A program made the translations under genes and the position numbers. The notes under the pieces are model-generated. The model was given only the letters and a program-made list of their open reading frames with translations, had not been told where the DNA came from and did no database searches. This document shows, one piece after another, positions 42,372 to 51,573 of a DNA stretch of 64,000 nucleotides. How positions within the stretch are numbered: position 1 is the stretch's first letter; every line of letters starts with the position of its first letter. The stretch is from Streptomyces yatensis (GTDB lineage Bacteria > Actinomycetota > Actinomycetes > Streptomycetales > Streptomycetaceae), in the NCBI RefSeq assembly GCF_018069625.1, contig NZ_CP072941.1:2728001-2792000 (forward strand), given 5' to 3'.

Positions 42372-43337
42372 ATGACCGAGTACGGCTATTTCCTGGCCGC
42401 CGAAGAACACGGGCCCGCGGACCTCGTCGAGCAGGCCCGGATGGCGGAGCAGGCCGGTTTCAGCGCCTTGTGGATCTCCGACCACTACCACCCCTGGAAC
42501 GACGCCCAGGGCCAGAGCCCCTTCGTCTGGTCGGTGATCGGCGCCCTCGCGCAGGCCACCAGCCTGCCCGTGCAGACCGCGGTGACCTGCCCGATCATCC
42601 GTATCCACCCGGCCATCGTGGCCCAGGCCGCCGCGACCAGCTCGGTGCTGCTGGAGGGCCGCTTCCGGCTGGGCGTGGGCAGCGGCGAGGCGCTGAACGA
42701 GCATGTGCTGGGCGACCGCTGGCCGCCCGCGCCGATCCGGCTGGAGATGCTGGAAGAGGCCGTGATGCTGATGCGCCAGCTGTTCGAAGGGCACCGCGTC
42801 ACCCATCACGGCAAGCACTACACGGTGGAGAACGCACGGCTGTACACGGTGCCCGAGGAGCCGGTGCCCATCGACATCGCGGCCTTCGGATCGGCCGCCG
42901 CCGCGCTGGCCGGGCGGGTCGGCGACGGCTTCATCACCGTGGTCCCGGACGCGGAACTGGTGGCGCGGTTCCGGCGCGGCAGCGGCGCCGGGGGCAACAG
43001 CAAACCGGCCCGCGGCGGGCTGAAGGTGTGCTACGGCCCGGACCCCGACGAGGCGCTGCGCACCGCCCATCGGCTGTGGCCGACCGAGGCGCTGCCCGGT
43101 GCGGTGCTGTCGACGCTGGCCACCCCGAGCCAGTTCGAGCAGGCCGCCCAGCTCGTCACCCCCGAGCGGCTGGCCGAAGAGGTGGTCTGCGGGGATGACG
43201 CGGAGGCGCATGTCCGGGCACTCAGCGCGTACGCCGAGGCCGGATTCGACACCGTCTACGTCAATCAGATCGGCCCCGACCAGCGGGGCTTCTTCGACTT
43301 CTACCGCACCAAGGTGCTGCCGCAGGTGGCCCGCTGA
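42372..43337 (+). CDS. LLM class F420-dependent oxidoreductase (FGD-like)
   Basis: The 321-residue protein is a luciferase-like TIM barrel: EYGYFLAAEEHGPADLVEQA, then LWISDHYHPWNDAQGQSPFVW and LGVGSGEALNEHVLG, as in F420-dependent glucose-6-phosphate dehydrogenase relatives. The cofactor is coenzyme F420 by family; the substrate is unknown and may be a sugar phosphate or hydroxy compound. GAGGAGG nine bases before ATG 42372 fixes the start. With the downstream TPP enzyme, DJ-1 protein and catalase it forms a likely stress-induced group. Confidence 0.9.
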   Translation: MTEYGYFLAAEEHGPADLVEQARMAEQAGFSALWISDHYHPWNDAQGQSPFVWSVIGALAQATSLPVQTAVTCPIIRIHPAIVAQAAATSSVLLEGRFRLGVGSGEALNEHVLGDRWPPAPIRLEMLEEAVMLMRQLFEGHRVTHHGKHYTVENARLYTVPEEPVPIDIAAFGSAAAALAGRVGDGFITVVPDAELVARFRRGSGAGGNSKPARGGLKVCYGPDPDEALRTAHRLWPTEALPGAVLSTLATPSQFEQAAQLVTPERLAEEVVCGDDAEAHVRALSAYAEAGFDTVYVNQIGPDQRGFFDFYRTKVLPQVAR

Positions 43338-43455
43338 GAACCGCCGCGGGGAGCCGGGCCGACAACCGCCACGGCCGGCCGGGACCGGCTCGCCCCGAAC
43401 CACTCGCCTCGAACCATGAGCACGGCTGAACCGCCGAGAGGAGCGATGACTCACC

Positions 43456-45261
43456 ATGACCATGAAAGTGGCCGACTACATCCTCGCCCGACTGTCCGAG
43501 TGGGGTGTCGAGCATGTCTTCGGCTACCCGGGGGACGGCATCAACGGCCTGCTCGCCGCATGGGGGCGGGCCGAGAACGAACCCCGGTTCATCCAGGCCC
43601 GGCACGAGGAGATGGCGGCCTTCGACGCCGTCGGCTACGCCAAGTTCAGCGGCCGCCTCGGGGTGTGCGCGGCCACCTCGGGCCCCGGCGCGATCCACCT
43701 GCTGAACGGGCTGTACGACGCCAAGCTGGACCATGTGCCGGTGGTGGCCCTGGTCGGCCAGACCCACCGCAGCGCGATGGGTGGCTCGTACCAGCAGGAG
43801 GTGGATCTGCACAGCCTCTTCAAGGACGTGGCCTCCGACTTCCTGGAGACGGTCACCGTCCCCGAGCAGCTGCCCAACGTCCTGGACCGGGCGATCCGCA
43901 CCGCCTACGCCCGCCGCGCCCCCACCGCCGTGATCATCCCGGCGGATGTGCAGGACCTCGACTACTCCCCGCCCACCCATGAGTTCAAGATGGTGCCCTC
44001 CAGCCTGGACCGCAGCGGCTGGTCCGCGGTGCCGTCCAGCACCGCGGTGGAGCGGGCCGCGGAGGTGCTGAACTCCGGCGAGCGGGTGGCGATCATGGTC
44101 GGCCAGGGCGCCGCCGGCGCGCGCGAGGAGGTCCGGCGGATCGCCGAGACCCTCGGCGCCGGTGTCGCCAAGGCGCTGCTCGGCCTGGATGTGCTCAGCG
44201 ATGAACTGCCCTATGTCACCGGGTCCATCGGGCTGCTGGGCACCCGGCCCTCGTACGAGATGATGCGGGACTGCGACACGCTGCTGACGATCGGCTCCAG
44301 CTTTCCGTACGCCCAGTTCCTGCCGGAGTTCGGCAAGGCGCGCGGCGTCCAGATCGATCTCGATCCGCACATGATCGGGATGCGCTATCCGTACGAGGTC
44401 AATCTGGTCGGCGACGCGCGCGAGACCCTGCTGCGGCTGCTGCCACAGCTGGAGCGGAAGACGGAGCGCGGCTGGCAGGAGGAGATCATCTCGGGCGTAC
44501 GGCGCTGGCGCGAGGTGATGTCCCAGCGCGCGGAGGTCTCCGCCGACCCGATCAACCCCGAGTACGTGGCCCACTGCCTGGATCCGCTGCTGCCCTCCGA
44601 CGCCATCATCACCTGCGACTCCGGCTCCGTGGCCAACTGGTACGCCCGCCATCTGCGGATGCGCGGCGAGATGCGCGCCTCGCTGTCGGGCACGCTGGCC
44701 ACGATGGGCTGCGGGGTGCCGTACGCGATCGGCGCCAAGTTCGCCCATCCGGACCGGCCGGCGGTGGCGCTGGTCGGGGACGGCGCGATGCAGATGAACG
44801 GCATGGCGGAGCTGATCACGGTGGCCAAGTACCGCCAGTCGTGGGAGGACCCCCGGCTGGTGATCGGCGTCTGGAACAACCAGGACCTCAACCAGGTCAC
44901 CTGGGAGATGCGGGCGATGGGCGGGGCGCCGCAGTTCCTGCCCTCGCAGCAGCTCCCCGACGTCTCCTACGCGCGGTTCGCCGAATCGCTCGGCCTGACC
45001 GGCATCCGGGTGGAGAAGCCCGAGCAGGTCGAGCAGGCGTGGCGCCAGGCGCTGGCCGCGGACGGCCCGGTGGTCGTGGAGTTCCTCACCGATCCGGCCG
45101 TACCGCCGATCCCGCCGCATGCCACCTGGGAGCAGATGGAGGCCACGGTCGAGTCGATCATGAAGGGCGACTCGGACCGGGCGGGCATGGTCCGCCAGGG
45201 CCTGAAGGCGAAGGTGCAGGAGTACCTGCCGCACCGGAAGAAGACCACGGACGACGCCTGA
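43456..45261 (+). CDS. Thiamine-pyrophosphate enzyme, pyruvate oxidase/acetolactate synthase-like
   Basis: The 601-residue protein has the three-domain TPP layout: N-terminal PYR domain (EHVFGYPGDGINGLLAAWG with the catalytic Glu in ARHEEMAAFDAVGYA), a middle FAD/NAD-like domain (VAIMVGQGAAGAREEVRRIA) and a C-terminal PP domain with VALVGDGAMQMNGMAELITV, then NN for Mg-TPP binding. It resembles pyruvate oxidase-like proteins common in actinobacteria. Substrate and products are not clear; acetyl phosphate or peroxide production would fit its catalase neighbour. GAGAGGAG at 43434 serves a short upstream frame, while ATG 43456 follows GACTCACC. Confidence 0.9.
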   Translation: MTMKVADYILARLSEWGVEHVFGYPGDGINGLLAAWGRAENEPRFIQARHEEMAAFDAVGYAKFSGRLGVCAATSGPGAIHLLNGLYDAKLDHVPVVALVGQTHRSAMGGSYQQEVDLHSLFKDVASDFLETVTVPEQLPNVLDRAIRTAYARRAPTAVIIPADVQDLDYSPPTHEFKMVPSSLDRSGWSAVPSSTAVERAAEVLNSGERVAIMVGQGAAGAREEVRRIAETLGAGVAKALLGLDVLSDELPYVTGSIGLLGTRPSYEMMRDCDTLLTIGSSFPYAQFLPEFGKARGVQIDLDPHMIGMRYPYEVNLVGDARETLLRLLPQLERKTERGWQEEIISGVRRWREVMSQRAEVSADPINPEYVAHCLDPLLPSDAIITCDSGSVANWYARHLRMRGEMRASLSGTLATMGCGVPYAIGAKFAHPDRPAVALVGDGAMQMNGMAELITVAKYRQSWEDPRLVIGVWNNQDLNQVTWEMRAMGGAPQFLPSQQLPDVSYARFAESLGLTGIRVEKPEQVEQAWRQALAADGPVVVEFLTDPAVPPIPPHATWEQMEATVESIMKGDSDRAGMVRQGLKAKVQEYLPHRKKTTDDA

Positions 45262-45286
45262 TGCGCCCGTAGCCCCTGATGTATCC

Positions 45287-45312
45287 GTTTCGATCCCGTC
45301 CGCGCTGGCTAC
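45287..45312 (+). promoter_or_regulatory. SigB/SigF-group promoter motif before the DJ-1/catalase pair
   Basis: GTTT (45287-45290), a 16-base spacer and GGCTAC (45307-45312) fit the GNNT-N14-16-GGGTAY pattern with one mismatch in the -10. The gene start is 51 bases downstream. Hydroperoxide-related catalases in S. coelicolor are known to use SigB, which supports the reading. Confidence 0.55.
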
Positions 45313-45362
45313 CCGCCGCACCGGACAGATGCGATACCCGGACCGGAAGGACGTGAGCAGCA

Positions 45363-45917
45363 ATGAAGGTCGCCTTTCTCGTCGCCCCCGAAGGCGTGGA
45401 ACAGGTCGAGCTGACCGACCCCTGGCAGGCGGTCCGGGATTCCGGGGGCACCCCTCGTCTGGTGTCCACCAAGCCCGGCCGTATCCAGGCGTTCAACCAC
45501 CTCGACAAGGCGGACACCTTCGAGGTCGACCAGGTGGTCAAGGACGCCACGGTCGAGGAGTACGACGCCCTGGCGCTGCCCGGCGGGGTCGCCAATCCCG
45601 ACTTCCTGCGCCTGGACAACAAGGCCGTCGCCTTCGCCAAGGGCTTCTTCGACGCGGGGAAGCCGGTGGCCGCGATCTGCCACGCCCCCTGGACGCTGGT
45701 GGAGGCCGATGTGGTGCGCGGCCGCACCCTGACCTCCTGGCCGAGTCTGCGCACCGACATCACCAACGCCGGCGGGAACTGGGTGGACGAGCAGGTCAAG
45801 GTCTGCACCAGCGGTCCCAACGCCCTGATCACCAGCCGTAAGCCCGATGATCTCAAGGCGTTCTGTGAGGCGTTCCTGGAGGAGTTCTCGAAGGCGACGA
45901 AGGGATCGGCATCATGA
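45363..45917 (+). CDS. DJ-1/PfpI family protein
   Basis: The 184-residue protein belongs to the type-1 glutamine-amidotransferase-like fold. VAFLVAPEGVEQVELTDPWQ starts it, and PVAAICHAPWTLVEADVVRG carries the nucleophilic Cys followed by His. Family members are deglycases, chaperones or peptidases under oxidative stress. AAGGACGTGAGCAGCA precedes ATG 45363. Its stop overlaps the catalase ATG by four bases. The catalase itself ends in a related DJ-1 domain, so the two genes together encode two copies of the fold. Confidence 0.92.
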   Translation: MKVAFLVAPEGVEQVELTDPWQAVRDSGGTPRLVSTKPGRIQAFNHLDKADTFEVDQVVKDATVEEYDALALPGGVANPDFLRLDNKAVAFAKGFFDAGKPVAAICHAPWTLVEADVVRGRTLTSWPSLRTDITNAGGNWVDEQVKVCTSGPNALITSRKPDDLKAFCEAFLEEFSKATKGSAS

Positions 45918-48013
45918 CGGAGGACCGCAAGGAGCGGCAGCGTGACCACTACCGTGCCCCCGACCCCGCCGAAGGACCGCTGACCACCGACCAGGGCGTG
46001 GCGGTCGACCACACCGACGACTCCCTCACCGTGGGCGAACGCGGCCCGACGCTGATGGAGGACTTCCACTTCCGCGAGAAGCTGACCCACTTCGACCATG
46101 AGCGGATCCCGGAGCGGGTGGTGCACGCGCGGGGCGCGGGCGCGTACGGCTACTTCGAGCCGTACGAGTCCTGTGCGGAGTTCACCCGTGCCGCCTTCCT
46201 CCAGGATCCGTCCGTGCGCACCCCGGTCTTCGTACGGTTCTCCACCGTGCAGGGGCCCCGGGGCTCGGCGGACACGGTGCGGGACGTGCGGGGCTTCGCG
46301 ACGAAGTTCTACACCTCCGAGGGCAACTACGACCTGGTCGGCAACAACATGCCGGTCTTCTTCATCCAGGACGGGATCAAGTTCCCCGACTTCGTGCACG
46401 CGCTCAAGCCGGAGCCGCACAACGACATCCCGACCGGCGCCTCCGCCCATGACACCCTGTGGGACTTCGTCTCCCTGCAGCCCGAGACCATGCACATGAT
46501 GATGTGGCTGATGTCGGACCGGGCGATTCCGCGCAGCTTCCGGATGATGCAGGGCTTCGGGGTGCACACCTTCCGCTTCGTGGACGCGCAGGGGCGCGGC
46601 ACCTTCGTGAAGTTCCACTGGAAGCCGAAGCTGGGCGTCCACTCGCTGGTGTGGGACGAGGCGCAGGAGGCGGCGGGCCGCGACCCGGACTTCAACCGGC
46701 GCGATCTGTGGGAGGCGATCGAGGCGGGTCAGTACCCCGAGTACGAGCTGGGGGTGCAGCTGATCCCGGAGGAGGACGAGTTCAACTTCGACTTCGATCT
46801 GCTCGACGCCACGAAGATCGTTCCGGAGGAGCAGGTGCCGGTGCGGCCGATCGGCCACATGGTGCTGAACCGCAACCCGGACAACTTCTTCGCCGAGACC
46901 GAGCAGGTGGCCTTCCACACCGGGAACGTCGTCCCCGGTATCGACTTCACCAACGACCCGCTGCTGCAGGCCCGGAACTTCTCGTACCTGGACACCCAGC
47001 TGATCCGGCTGGGCGGCCCCAACTTCTCGCAGCTCCCGGTCAACCAGCCGGTCACCCCGGCCCGGACCAACCACCGGGACGGCTACCACCAGACCATGAT
47101 CCACAAGGGCACCAACTACTCCCCCAACTCACTCGGCGGCGGCTGCCCGGCCCTCGCCGGCGCGGACGGCTATGCCTTCTCCCACTACGCGGAGCGGGTC
47201 GAGGGCCACAAGATCCGCAAGCGGAGCGAGTCCTTCAAGGACTTCTACAGCCAGGCCGCGCTGTTCTGGAACAGCATGAGCGACTGGGAGAAGCGCCATA
47301 TCGTGGACGCCTTCCGCTTCGAGCTGGGCAAGGTCGCCGCGGTGCACGTGCGCGAGCGCACGGTCGAGCAACTGGCCCGGGTCGACTACGACCTGGCCTC
47401 GCAGGTGGCCCAGGGCATCGGCGTGGCCATGCCGGAGCCCGGCGCCAACAACCACAAACCGCAAGCCTCGCCCGCGCTGAGCCTGGAGAACCTCCGGGGC
47501 GACGGCTCGATCCGCACCCGCCAGATCGCGGTGCTGGTCATGGACGGGGTGGACACCGCCCAGCTCACCCAGGCCCAGGAGGCACTCACCGCCCAGGGCG
47601 CCGTCGTCGAGGCCCTCGCCCCGCACGACGGCAAGGTGACCGGCGCCGACGGCAACGGCTACGCGGTCGACCGCGCCCTCCCCACGGTCGCCTCCGTCCT
47701 CTACGACGCCGTCCTCCTCCCCGGCGGCCCCACCGGCACCCCCGACCTGGCCTCCGACAGCGCGGCCATGCGCTTCGTCCGCGACGCCTACCGCCACGGC
47801 AAACCCATCGGCGCCCTCGGCTCGGGCGTCGGCGTCCTCTCCTCCCTCGACCCGGAGGGCCTCCACATCGCCTCCGGCCACGGCCACGTCTGCACCGACC
47901 GAGGCGTGGTCACGGACACGACGACGGGCACGGCGAGCGAGGAATTCACCAGGGCCTTCACCGAAGCGATAGCGGCCCACCGCCACTGGGACCGCCCGCG
48001 AGTCCGCTGCTGA
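45914..48013 (+). CDS. katE: Large-subunit (clade 2) catalase with C-terminal DJ-1 domain
   Basis: The 699-residue protein matches HPII-type catalases. The catalytic His is in [15 protein letters not shown], the Asn in [19 protein letters not shown], the heme-ligand Tyr in [16 protein letters not shown], and the NADPH/lateral region follows. The last 150 residues form a DJ-1/flavodoxin-like domain ([20 protein letters not shown], then [16 protein letters not shown]) typical of this clade. It degrades hydrogen peroxide in the cytosol. It overlaps the upstream DJ-1 gene by four bases and ends in a long hairpin. The final 450 bases favour C-rich codons over the G/C mix before them, which suggests a composition shift inside the gene. 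Confidence 0.97.
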   Translation: MTEDRKERQRDHYRAPDPAEGPLTTDQGVAVDHTDDSLTVGERGPTLMEDFHFREKLTHFDHERIPERVVHARGAGAYGYFEPYESCAEFTRAAFLQDPSVRTPVFVRFSTVQGPRGSADTVRDVRGFATKFYTSEGNYDLVGNNMPVFFIQDGIKFPDFVHALKPEPHNDIPTGASAHDTLWDFVSLQPETMHMMMWLMSDRAIPRSFRMMQGFGVHTFRFVDAQGRGTFVKFHWKPKLGVHSLVWDEAQEAAGRDPDFNRRDLWEAIEAGQYPEYELGVQLIPEEDEFNFDFDLLDATKIVPEEQVPVRPIGHMVLNRNPDNFFAETEQVAFHTGNVVPGIDFTNDPLLQARNFSYLDTQLIRLGGPNFSQLPVNQPVTPARTNHRDGYHQTMIHKGTNYSPNSLGGGCPALAGADGYAFSHYAERVEGHKIRKRSESFKDFYSQAALFWNSMSDWEKRHIVDAFRFELGKVAAVHVRERTVEQLARVDYDLASQVAQGIGVAMPEPGANNHKPQASPALSLENLRGDGSIRTRQIAVLVMDGVDTAQLTQAQEALTAQGAVVEALAPHDGKVTGADGNGYAVDRALPTVASVLYDAVLLPGGPTGTPDLASDSAAMRFVRDAYRHGKPIGALGSGVGVLSSLDPEGLHIASGHGHVCTDRGVVTDTTTGTASEEFTRAFTEAIAAHRHWDRPRVRC

Positions 48014-48042
48014 ATTCCGCGGGGCGCGGTGGGCCGGCCGGT

Positions 48043-48094
48043 CATGGGGTGGGGGTGTGAGCGGAGTTTCCTCCGCTCACACCCCCACCCCGTG
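48043..48094 (+). terminator. Very long terminator hairpin after the catalase gene
   Basis: A perfect 21-bp stem (48046-48066 with 48071-48091) closes a TTTC loop; the arms begin GGGGTGGGGGTGTGAGCGGAG. Three outer pairs (one G-U) extend it to 24 bp. No other gene intervenes, so it ends the stress transcript. Confidence 0.9.
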
Positions 48095-48102
48095 GTTGTC
48101 GG

Positions 48103-48270
48103 CCCGGCGGGGGCGGGGGCTTGTGGCCCGGCGGGAGCCGGGGGGCTTGTCGACCCGACGGGAGCCGGGGGCTCGTCAGCCCGACGGGAGCCGGCGCGCT
48201 CGTCAGCCCGGCGGGGCCGGGGGCTTGTCGACCCGACGGGAGCCGGGGGGCTCGTCGACCCGGCGGGGGC
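48103..48270. repeat. Seven-copy 25-27 bp tandem repeat
   Basis: Units such as CCCGACGGGAGCCGGGGGCT, each ending in CGTCGA, CGTCAG or TGTCGA, are repeated about seven times. Copies vary by one to four bases. The array begins just after the catalase terminator and contains no gene. Confidence 0.8.
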
Positions 48271-48289
48271 GCCAAGGTCCGGGGTTGCG

Positions 48290-48660
48290 TTCGCGGGGGC
48301 GTGTACGCCTGGGCGCGGTCGGCTTGCCCGGCTTCCCGGGCTTTGGAGGCGTTCGCAGGGCGAGCAGACCCGGATCCTCGGCACGCCGAGGCGCCGGGGG
48401 GCCCGGCGGGGCGCGGCCCGGACGCCGTCGGCTTGCCCGACTTCCCGGTCCTTGGGGACGTTCGCGGGGCGGCACGCCTAGGCGCCGTTGGCCTGATCGG
48501 CTTCGCGGGATCTCGGGTCGTGTTCACGCTTAGGGCACACCCAGGACCATCCGCACGCCAAGGCCCCGGGGCGGGTCGGGCACGCCTGGGCGCGGTCGGC
48601 CCGCCCCGGCTTCCCGGGTCTTGGGGGCGGTCGCGGGGCGGGCAGGGCCTGGAGTGGGGC
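48290..48660. repeat. Four degenerate copies of a ~52-bp unit
   Basis: Copies start near 48307, 48419, 48479 and 48588 and share GCGCGGTCGGCTTGCCCGGC-like sequence, then TTCCCGGG, CTTGGGGGCG and TTCGCGGGGCG. Separation is irregular (about 60-110 bases). Both strands are free of plausible genes. It may be relics of an older tandem array. Confidence 0.5.
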
Positions 48661-48730
48661 CGTCTGTGCGCCGATGCGTTTGGCCTCCGGGGCTCGCTCG
48701 TGCGTTGGCACGGCACGGGTCGGTGTGCTG

Positions 48731-48840
48731 TATTTCAGCCTCTCCGGCGATTGAGAGCGGGGTCCGGGGCGGAGCCCCGGCGGGGGGCGGGGGGCGGAGC
48801 CCCTCGTTTCGGGAAGGGGCGGGGTGGGGGCTCTCCGCCG
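48731..48840. repeat. Streptomyces-type intergenic palindromic element
   Basis: TTTCAGCCTCTCCGGCGATT followed by GAGAGCGGGGTCCGGGGCGGAG is very like the dispersed intergenic element (TTTCAGCCCGTCCGGCG...) seen in many Streptomyces genomes. It includes GGGGCGGAGCCCC palindromes and forms hairpins. It sits just downstream of the gene at 48873 on the minus strand and may act as its terminator. Confidence 0.65.
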
Positions 48841-48872
48841 GAGGCGCCCACGCCCCGCCCCCGCCACCCCCG

Positions 48873-49448
48873 CTACGGCTCGCGGCCGAGCAACGCCAAG
48901 AGCCGAGCCTGCGCATCCGCCCCCGCCGGCGGCTCCACGGGGGCCGCAAAAAGCCCGCTCTCCTCCAAGTCCGCCGCATACGGCGCGACTTCCCGCACCG
49001 AAAAGTCCACCAGCGGCTTCGGAATGCGTTCCTCCGCCCCAATGGCCCGCGCCAGATCCCACGCGTGGACGGCCGCGTCAGCCGTCATCTGGGCACAGTA
49101 ATGCGTGGCGGGGCTCTCCCCGTACGAGAGCTCGACCGTCCGGTCGAGGGCCCCCGGCTCGCGGAAGGCGTCCCGCGCCGCGGCGGCCACCACGTCCCAC
49201 GTCGCGACCGGGTCGTCACCGAGCAGATCGCCCTCCAGCGCATCGCTCTGGTCGGCGACGCTCGCCCCCTCCCGGACCAGCGGCGGCACCCACATCTGCT
49301 CGACCGCGAGATGGTTCACCAGATCCCGCACGGTCCACTCGGTGCAGGGCGTCGGGTCGTCCCACTGGTTGGGCCGGATCTCGTGCACCCGTTCGGTGAA
49401 GAGGTCCAGCGCCTCGCCGTGCCTGGCCAGCAGCGGATTCTCCGCCAT
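48873..49448 (-). CDS. TIGR03086-type metal-binding protein (mycothiol-isomerase fold)
   Basis: The 191-residue protein starts with a DinB-like four-helix region: RPNQWDDPTPCTEWTVRDLV and VNHLAVEQMWVPPLV contain the conserved CTEW and NH features, and a later MTADAAVHAWDLARAIG supplies the HxWD motif. Family members include maleylpyruvate isomerase-like and mycothiol-dependent proteins. The substrate is unknown. It is 6 bases downstream of the membrane protein gene at 49973 on the same strand. GATCGCCC before ATG 49448 lacks a strong ribosome site. Confidence 0.88.
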   Translation of the reverse strand: MAENPLLARHGEALDLFTERVHEIRPNQWDDPTPCTEWTVRDLVNHLAVEQMWVPPLVREGASVADQSDALEGDLLGDDPVATWDVVAAAARDAFREPGALDRTVELSYGESPATHYCAQMTADAAVHAWDLARAIGAEERIPKPLVDFSVREVAPYAADLEESGLFAAPVEPPAGADAQARLLALLGREP

Positions 49449-49454
49449 GGGCGA

Positions 49455-49973
49455 TCACCCCGTCCGAGGAGGCTGAGGGGGCTGAGGAGGTGCCCCGGAC
49501 CCCGGCGCCGGAGGTGGCGGAGGCGGAGGCGGAGGCGTCGGCGGCGTGGGAGGCGCGGAGGGCCCGGCGGGCCCTGAAGGAGCGGCAGGGCCCGAAGGAG
49601 CGGCAGGACCCGAAGAGCCCGATGGACCTGTAGGCGGGACAGGACCCGAGGGCGCCGACGGCGTGGTCCGCCCCGACGCCTGCGCCGCGGAGTTCTTCAG
49701 CCACCCCGCCGCCACCAGCAACAGCGCGAAGACGATCAGCGCCGCCGCCCACGCCGGAAGCGCGAGGGCGAGGAGCAGCACCAGGCACGCCGTGAGCGCA
49801 CCCCCCGCGTAGAGCGCGGCCGCCGCCGCGCCACCGTAGAGGCGGACCGCGCGCCGTCCGGACTGCTCGCGCAGCTCCCTGCGGACTTCGTCGCGGACGG
49901 CCCGGGCGACCGGCTCCGCCAGGTCCCCGGACGAGGGTATGCCCGCCTTCGGATAGCCCGATTTATCAGTCAT
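49455..49973 (-). CDS. Phage-holin-family (DUF1469-like) membrane protein with Pro-rich tail
   Basis: The 172-residue protein has a charged amphipathic start (LAEPVARAVRDEVRRELREQ), two hydrophobic helices (LYGGAAAAALYAGGALTACL and LALPAWAAALIVFALLLVAA), and a 75-residue C-terminal tail of Pro, Ser, Gly and Ala (TPPPPPPPPPAPG near its end). The helix pair fits the Actinobacterial phage-holin/DUF1469 family, which includes host proteins of unknown role. The tail is again short-repeat DNA. ATG 49973 has no strong ribosome site. Co-transcribed with the downstream TIGR03086 gene. Confidence 0.7.
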   Translation of the reverse strand: MTDKSGYPKAGIPSSGDLAEPVARAVRDEVRRELREQSGRRAVRLYGGAAAAALYAGGALTACLVLLLALALPAWAAALIVFALLLVAAGWLKNSAAQASGRTTPSAPSGPVPPTGPSGSSGPAAPSGPAAPSGPAGPSAPPTPPTPPPPPPPPPAPGSGAPPQPPQPPRTG

Positions 49974-50296
49974 GCGCCGCCGGGTACCCGTGCCCCATCC
50001 TCGTTAACAGTCCCAGCCGACACGGTCGGGGCCGGAAACGTAAAACGGACGGGACACGGACGGGACACGGATACGCGGGCACGTCCGCAGGGCAGGGCAG
50101 GGCACGGCGTCGAACGCGGCCCCTGATTTCCACGTCCGACGCCGCTCCTCACTCCCTACGGGCCGCTCGGCCGCACCACGGGTCCCCGTCCCCGGCGTCC
50201 TCAAACGCCCCCGGGCTCGTCAAACGCACACCGCGACCTCGTGTTGATGCCATCGTGACGGGTACGCGTGGGGGACGCGAAATCTGGAGGGAGTAC
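49974..50296. other. 323-bp divergent intergenic region
   Basis: No gene is seen. The only structure is a small direct repeat of GGACGGGACACG (about 50046-50073) and GGAGGGAG just before ATG 50297. It should hold divergent promoters for the holin-like protein and the baeRF2 gene; I could not identify convincing hexamers. Confidence 0.4.
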
Positions 50297-51496
50297 ATGC
50301 GACTCGGACATCTCCAACCGCTGTACGAGCGCCCCGACCGCCCGGGCCCCTGGGCCAGCGTCTACTTCGACACCTCGCACCCGGACGAGTCCGCCGCGCA
50401 GGAGCGGGAACGCGCCGCCCGCGAGGCCGGTCGCCGACTGGAAGGGCAGGGCGCCGACCGGGCCACCTGCCGTGCGGTGTACGAGAGGCTGACCGCGGCG
50501 CCACCCGGCCCCGGGCCGGCGGCGGGCCGGGCCGTCTTCGCCACGGCCGGTGAGGTGGTCGTCGACACCCCGTTGCCGACCCCGCCGCCGATGGGCGAAG
50601 CCCCGTGCTGGTCGGCGCTGCCACATGTGGGACCACTGCTGGAGCTGACCGGCGAGGACCCGTCCTGCCTGGTGGCGTACATCGACCGCACCGGCGCGGA
50701 CGTCGAGCTGCGGGACGGGCACGGTCTGCGCGACGGCCACGCCGGCGACCGGCTCGGCTCGGTGCACGGACGGCAGTGGCCGGTGCACCGCACCGCCAGT
50801 GCCGACTGGTCGGAGCGCCACTTCCAGCTCAAGACGGAGAACACCTGGGAGCACAACGCGGCGCTGATCGCCGACGAGCTGCGCGCCTGCCAGGAGGAGA
50901 CCCAGGCGGATCTGGTGGTGCTGGCCGGGGACCCGCGCGAGCGGCGCGCAGTCCGTGACCAGCTGCCCAAGGCGCTGCGCTCGGTGGCGGTGGAGACCGC
51001 GCGCGGGGGCCGCGCCCCCGGTTCCGCCTCGCCCGGCACCCACGCCGCCCGGCTGCTGGACCAGGAGGTGGACGGCGCCCGCGCCCGGCATGCGCAGGAG
51101 CGCGGCGTGGCGGCGATGGAGCGGTTCCGGGCCGGCCGGATGCCCTCGGACGGGCGCGTGGAGGCGGCCGAAGGAGTTCCGGCACTGGTCGACGCGGCGC
51201 GCGAACACCGCATAGGCTCGTTGCTGATACGCCCCGACGGGCCCGATCTCTACCGCGAGGTATGGGTGGGCACCGAACCGGACCAGCTGGCCTTGCGTCG
51301 CACCGATGTCCAGTATCTGGGCGACGCACGGCCGTCCCCGGCCCGCGCCGACGACGCGCTGATCCGCTCGGCCGCGCTCACCGGCGCCGAGGTGCTGACG
51401 GTGCCGTCGGCCGACGGGGAGACATACGGCGACAACATCCCGGTGGGCGGCCTCGGCGCACTGCTGCGCTGGCCGTACGAGGGCGGCGCGGACTGA
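50297..51496 (+). CDS. baeRF2-domain protein (Vms1/eRF1-like)
   Basis: The 399-residue protein starts [20 protein letters not shown] and continues SVYFDTSHPDESAAQERERA, the N-terminal signature of bacterial/archaeal eRF1-like family 2 proteins. The middle part has LVAYIDRTGADVELRDG and the C-terminus the AREHRIGSLLIRPDGPDLYR and ADDALIRSAALTGAEVLTVP motifs of the release-factor fold. Relatives of this family include M. tuberculosis Rv2629 of the dormancy regulon. Proposed role: ribosome rescue or peptidyl-tRNA handling. GGAGGGAG before ATG 50297 fixes the start. Confidence 0.88.
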   Translation: MRLGHLQPLYERPDRPGPWASVYFDTSHPDESAAQERERAAREAGRRLEGQGADRATCRAVYERLTAAPPGPGPAAGRAVFATAGEVVVDTPLPTPPPMGEAPCWSALPHVGPLLELTGEDPSCLVAYIDRTGADVELRDGHGLRDGHAGDRLGSVHGRQWPVHRTASADWSERHFQLKTENTWEHNAALIADELRACQEETQADLVVLAGDPRERRAVRDQLPKALRSVAVETARGGRAPGSASPGTHAARLLDQEVDGARARHAQERGVAAMERFRAGRMPSDGRVEAAEGVPALVDAAREHRIGSLLIRPDGPDLYREVWVGTEPDQLALRRTDVQYLGDARPSPARADDALIRSAALTGAEVLTVPSADGETYGDNIPVGGLGALLRWPYEGGAD

Positions 51497-51573
51497 CCAT
51501 CCCGGGAGACGACCATCCCGGGAGACGACCGACCCGGGAGAGATATACGGACCCGCTGAGGAAGGGGACCGAC

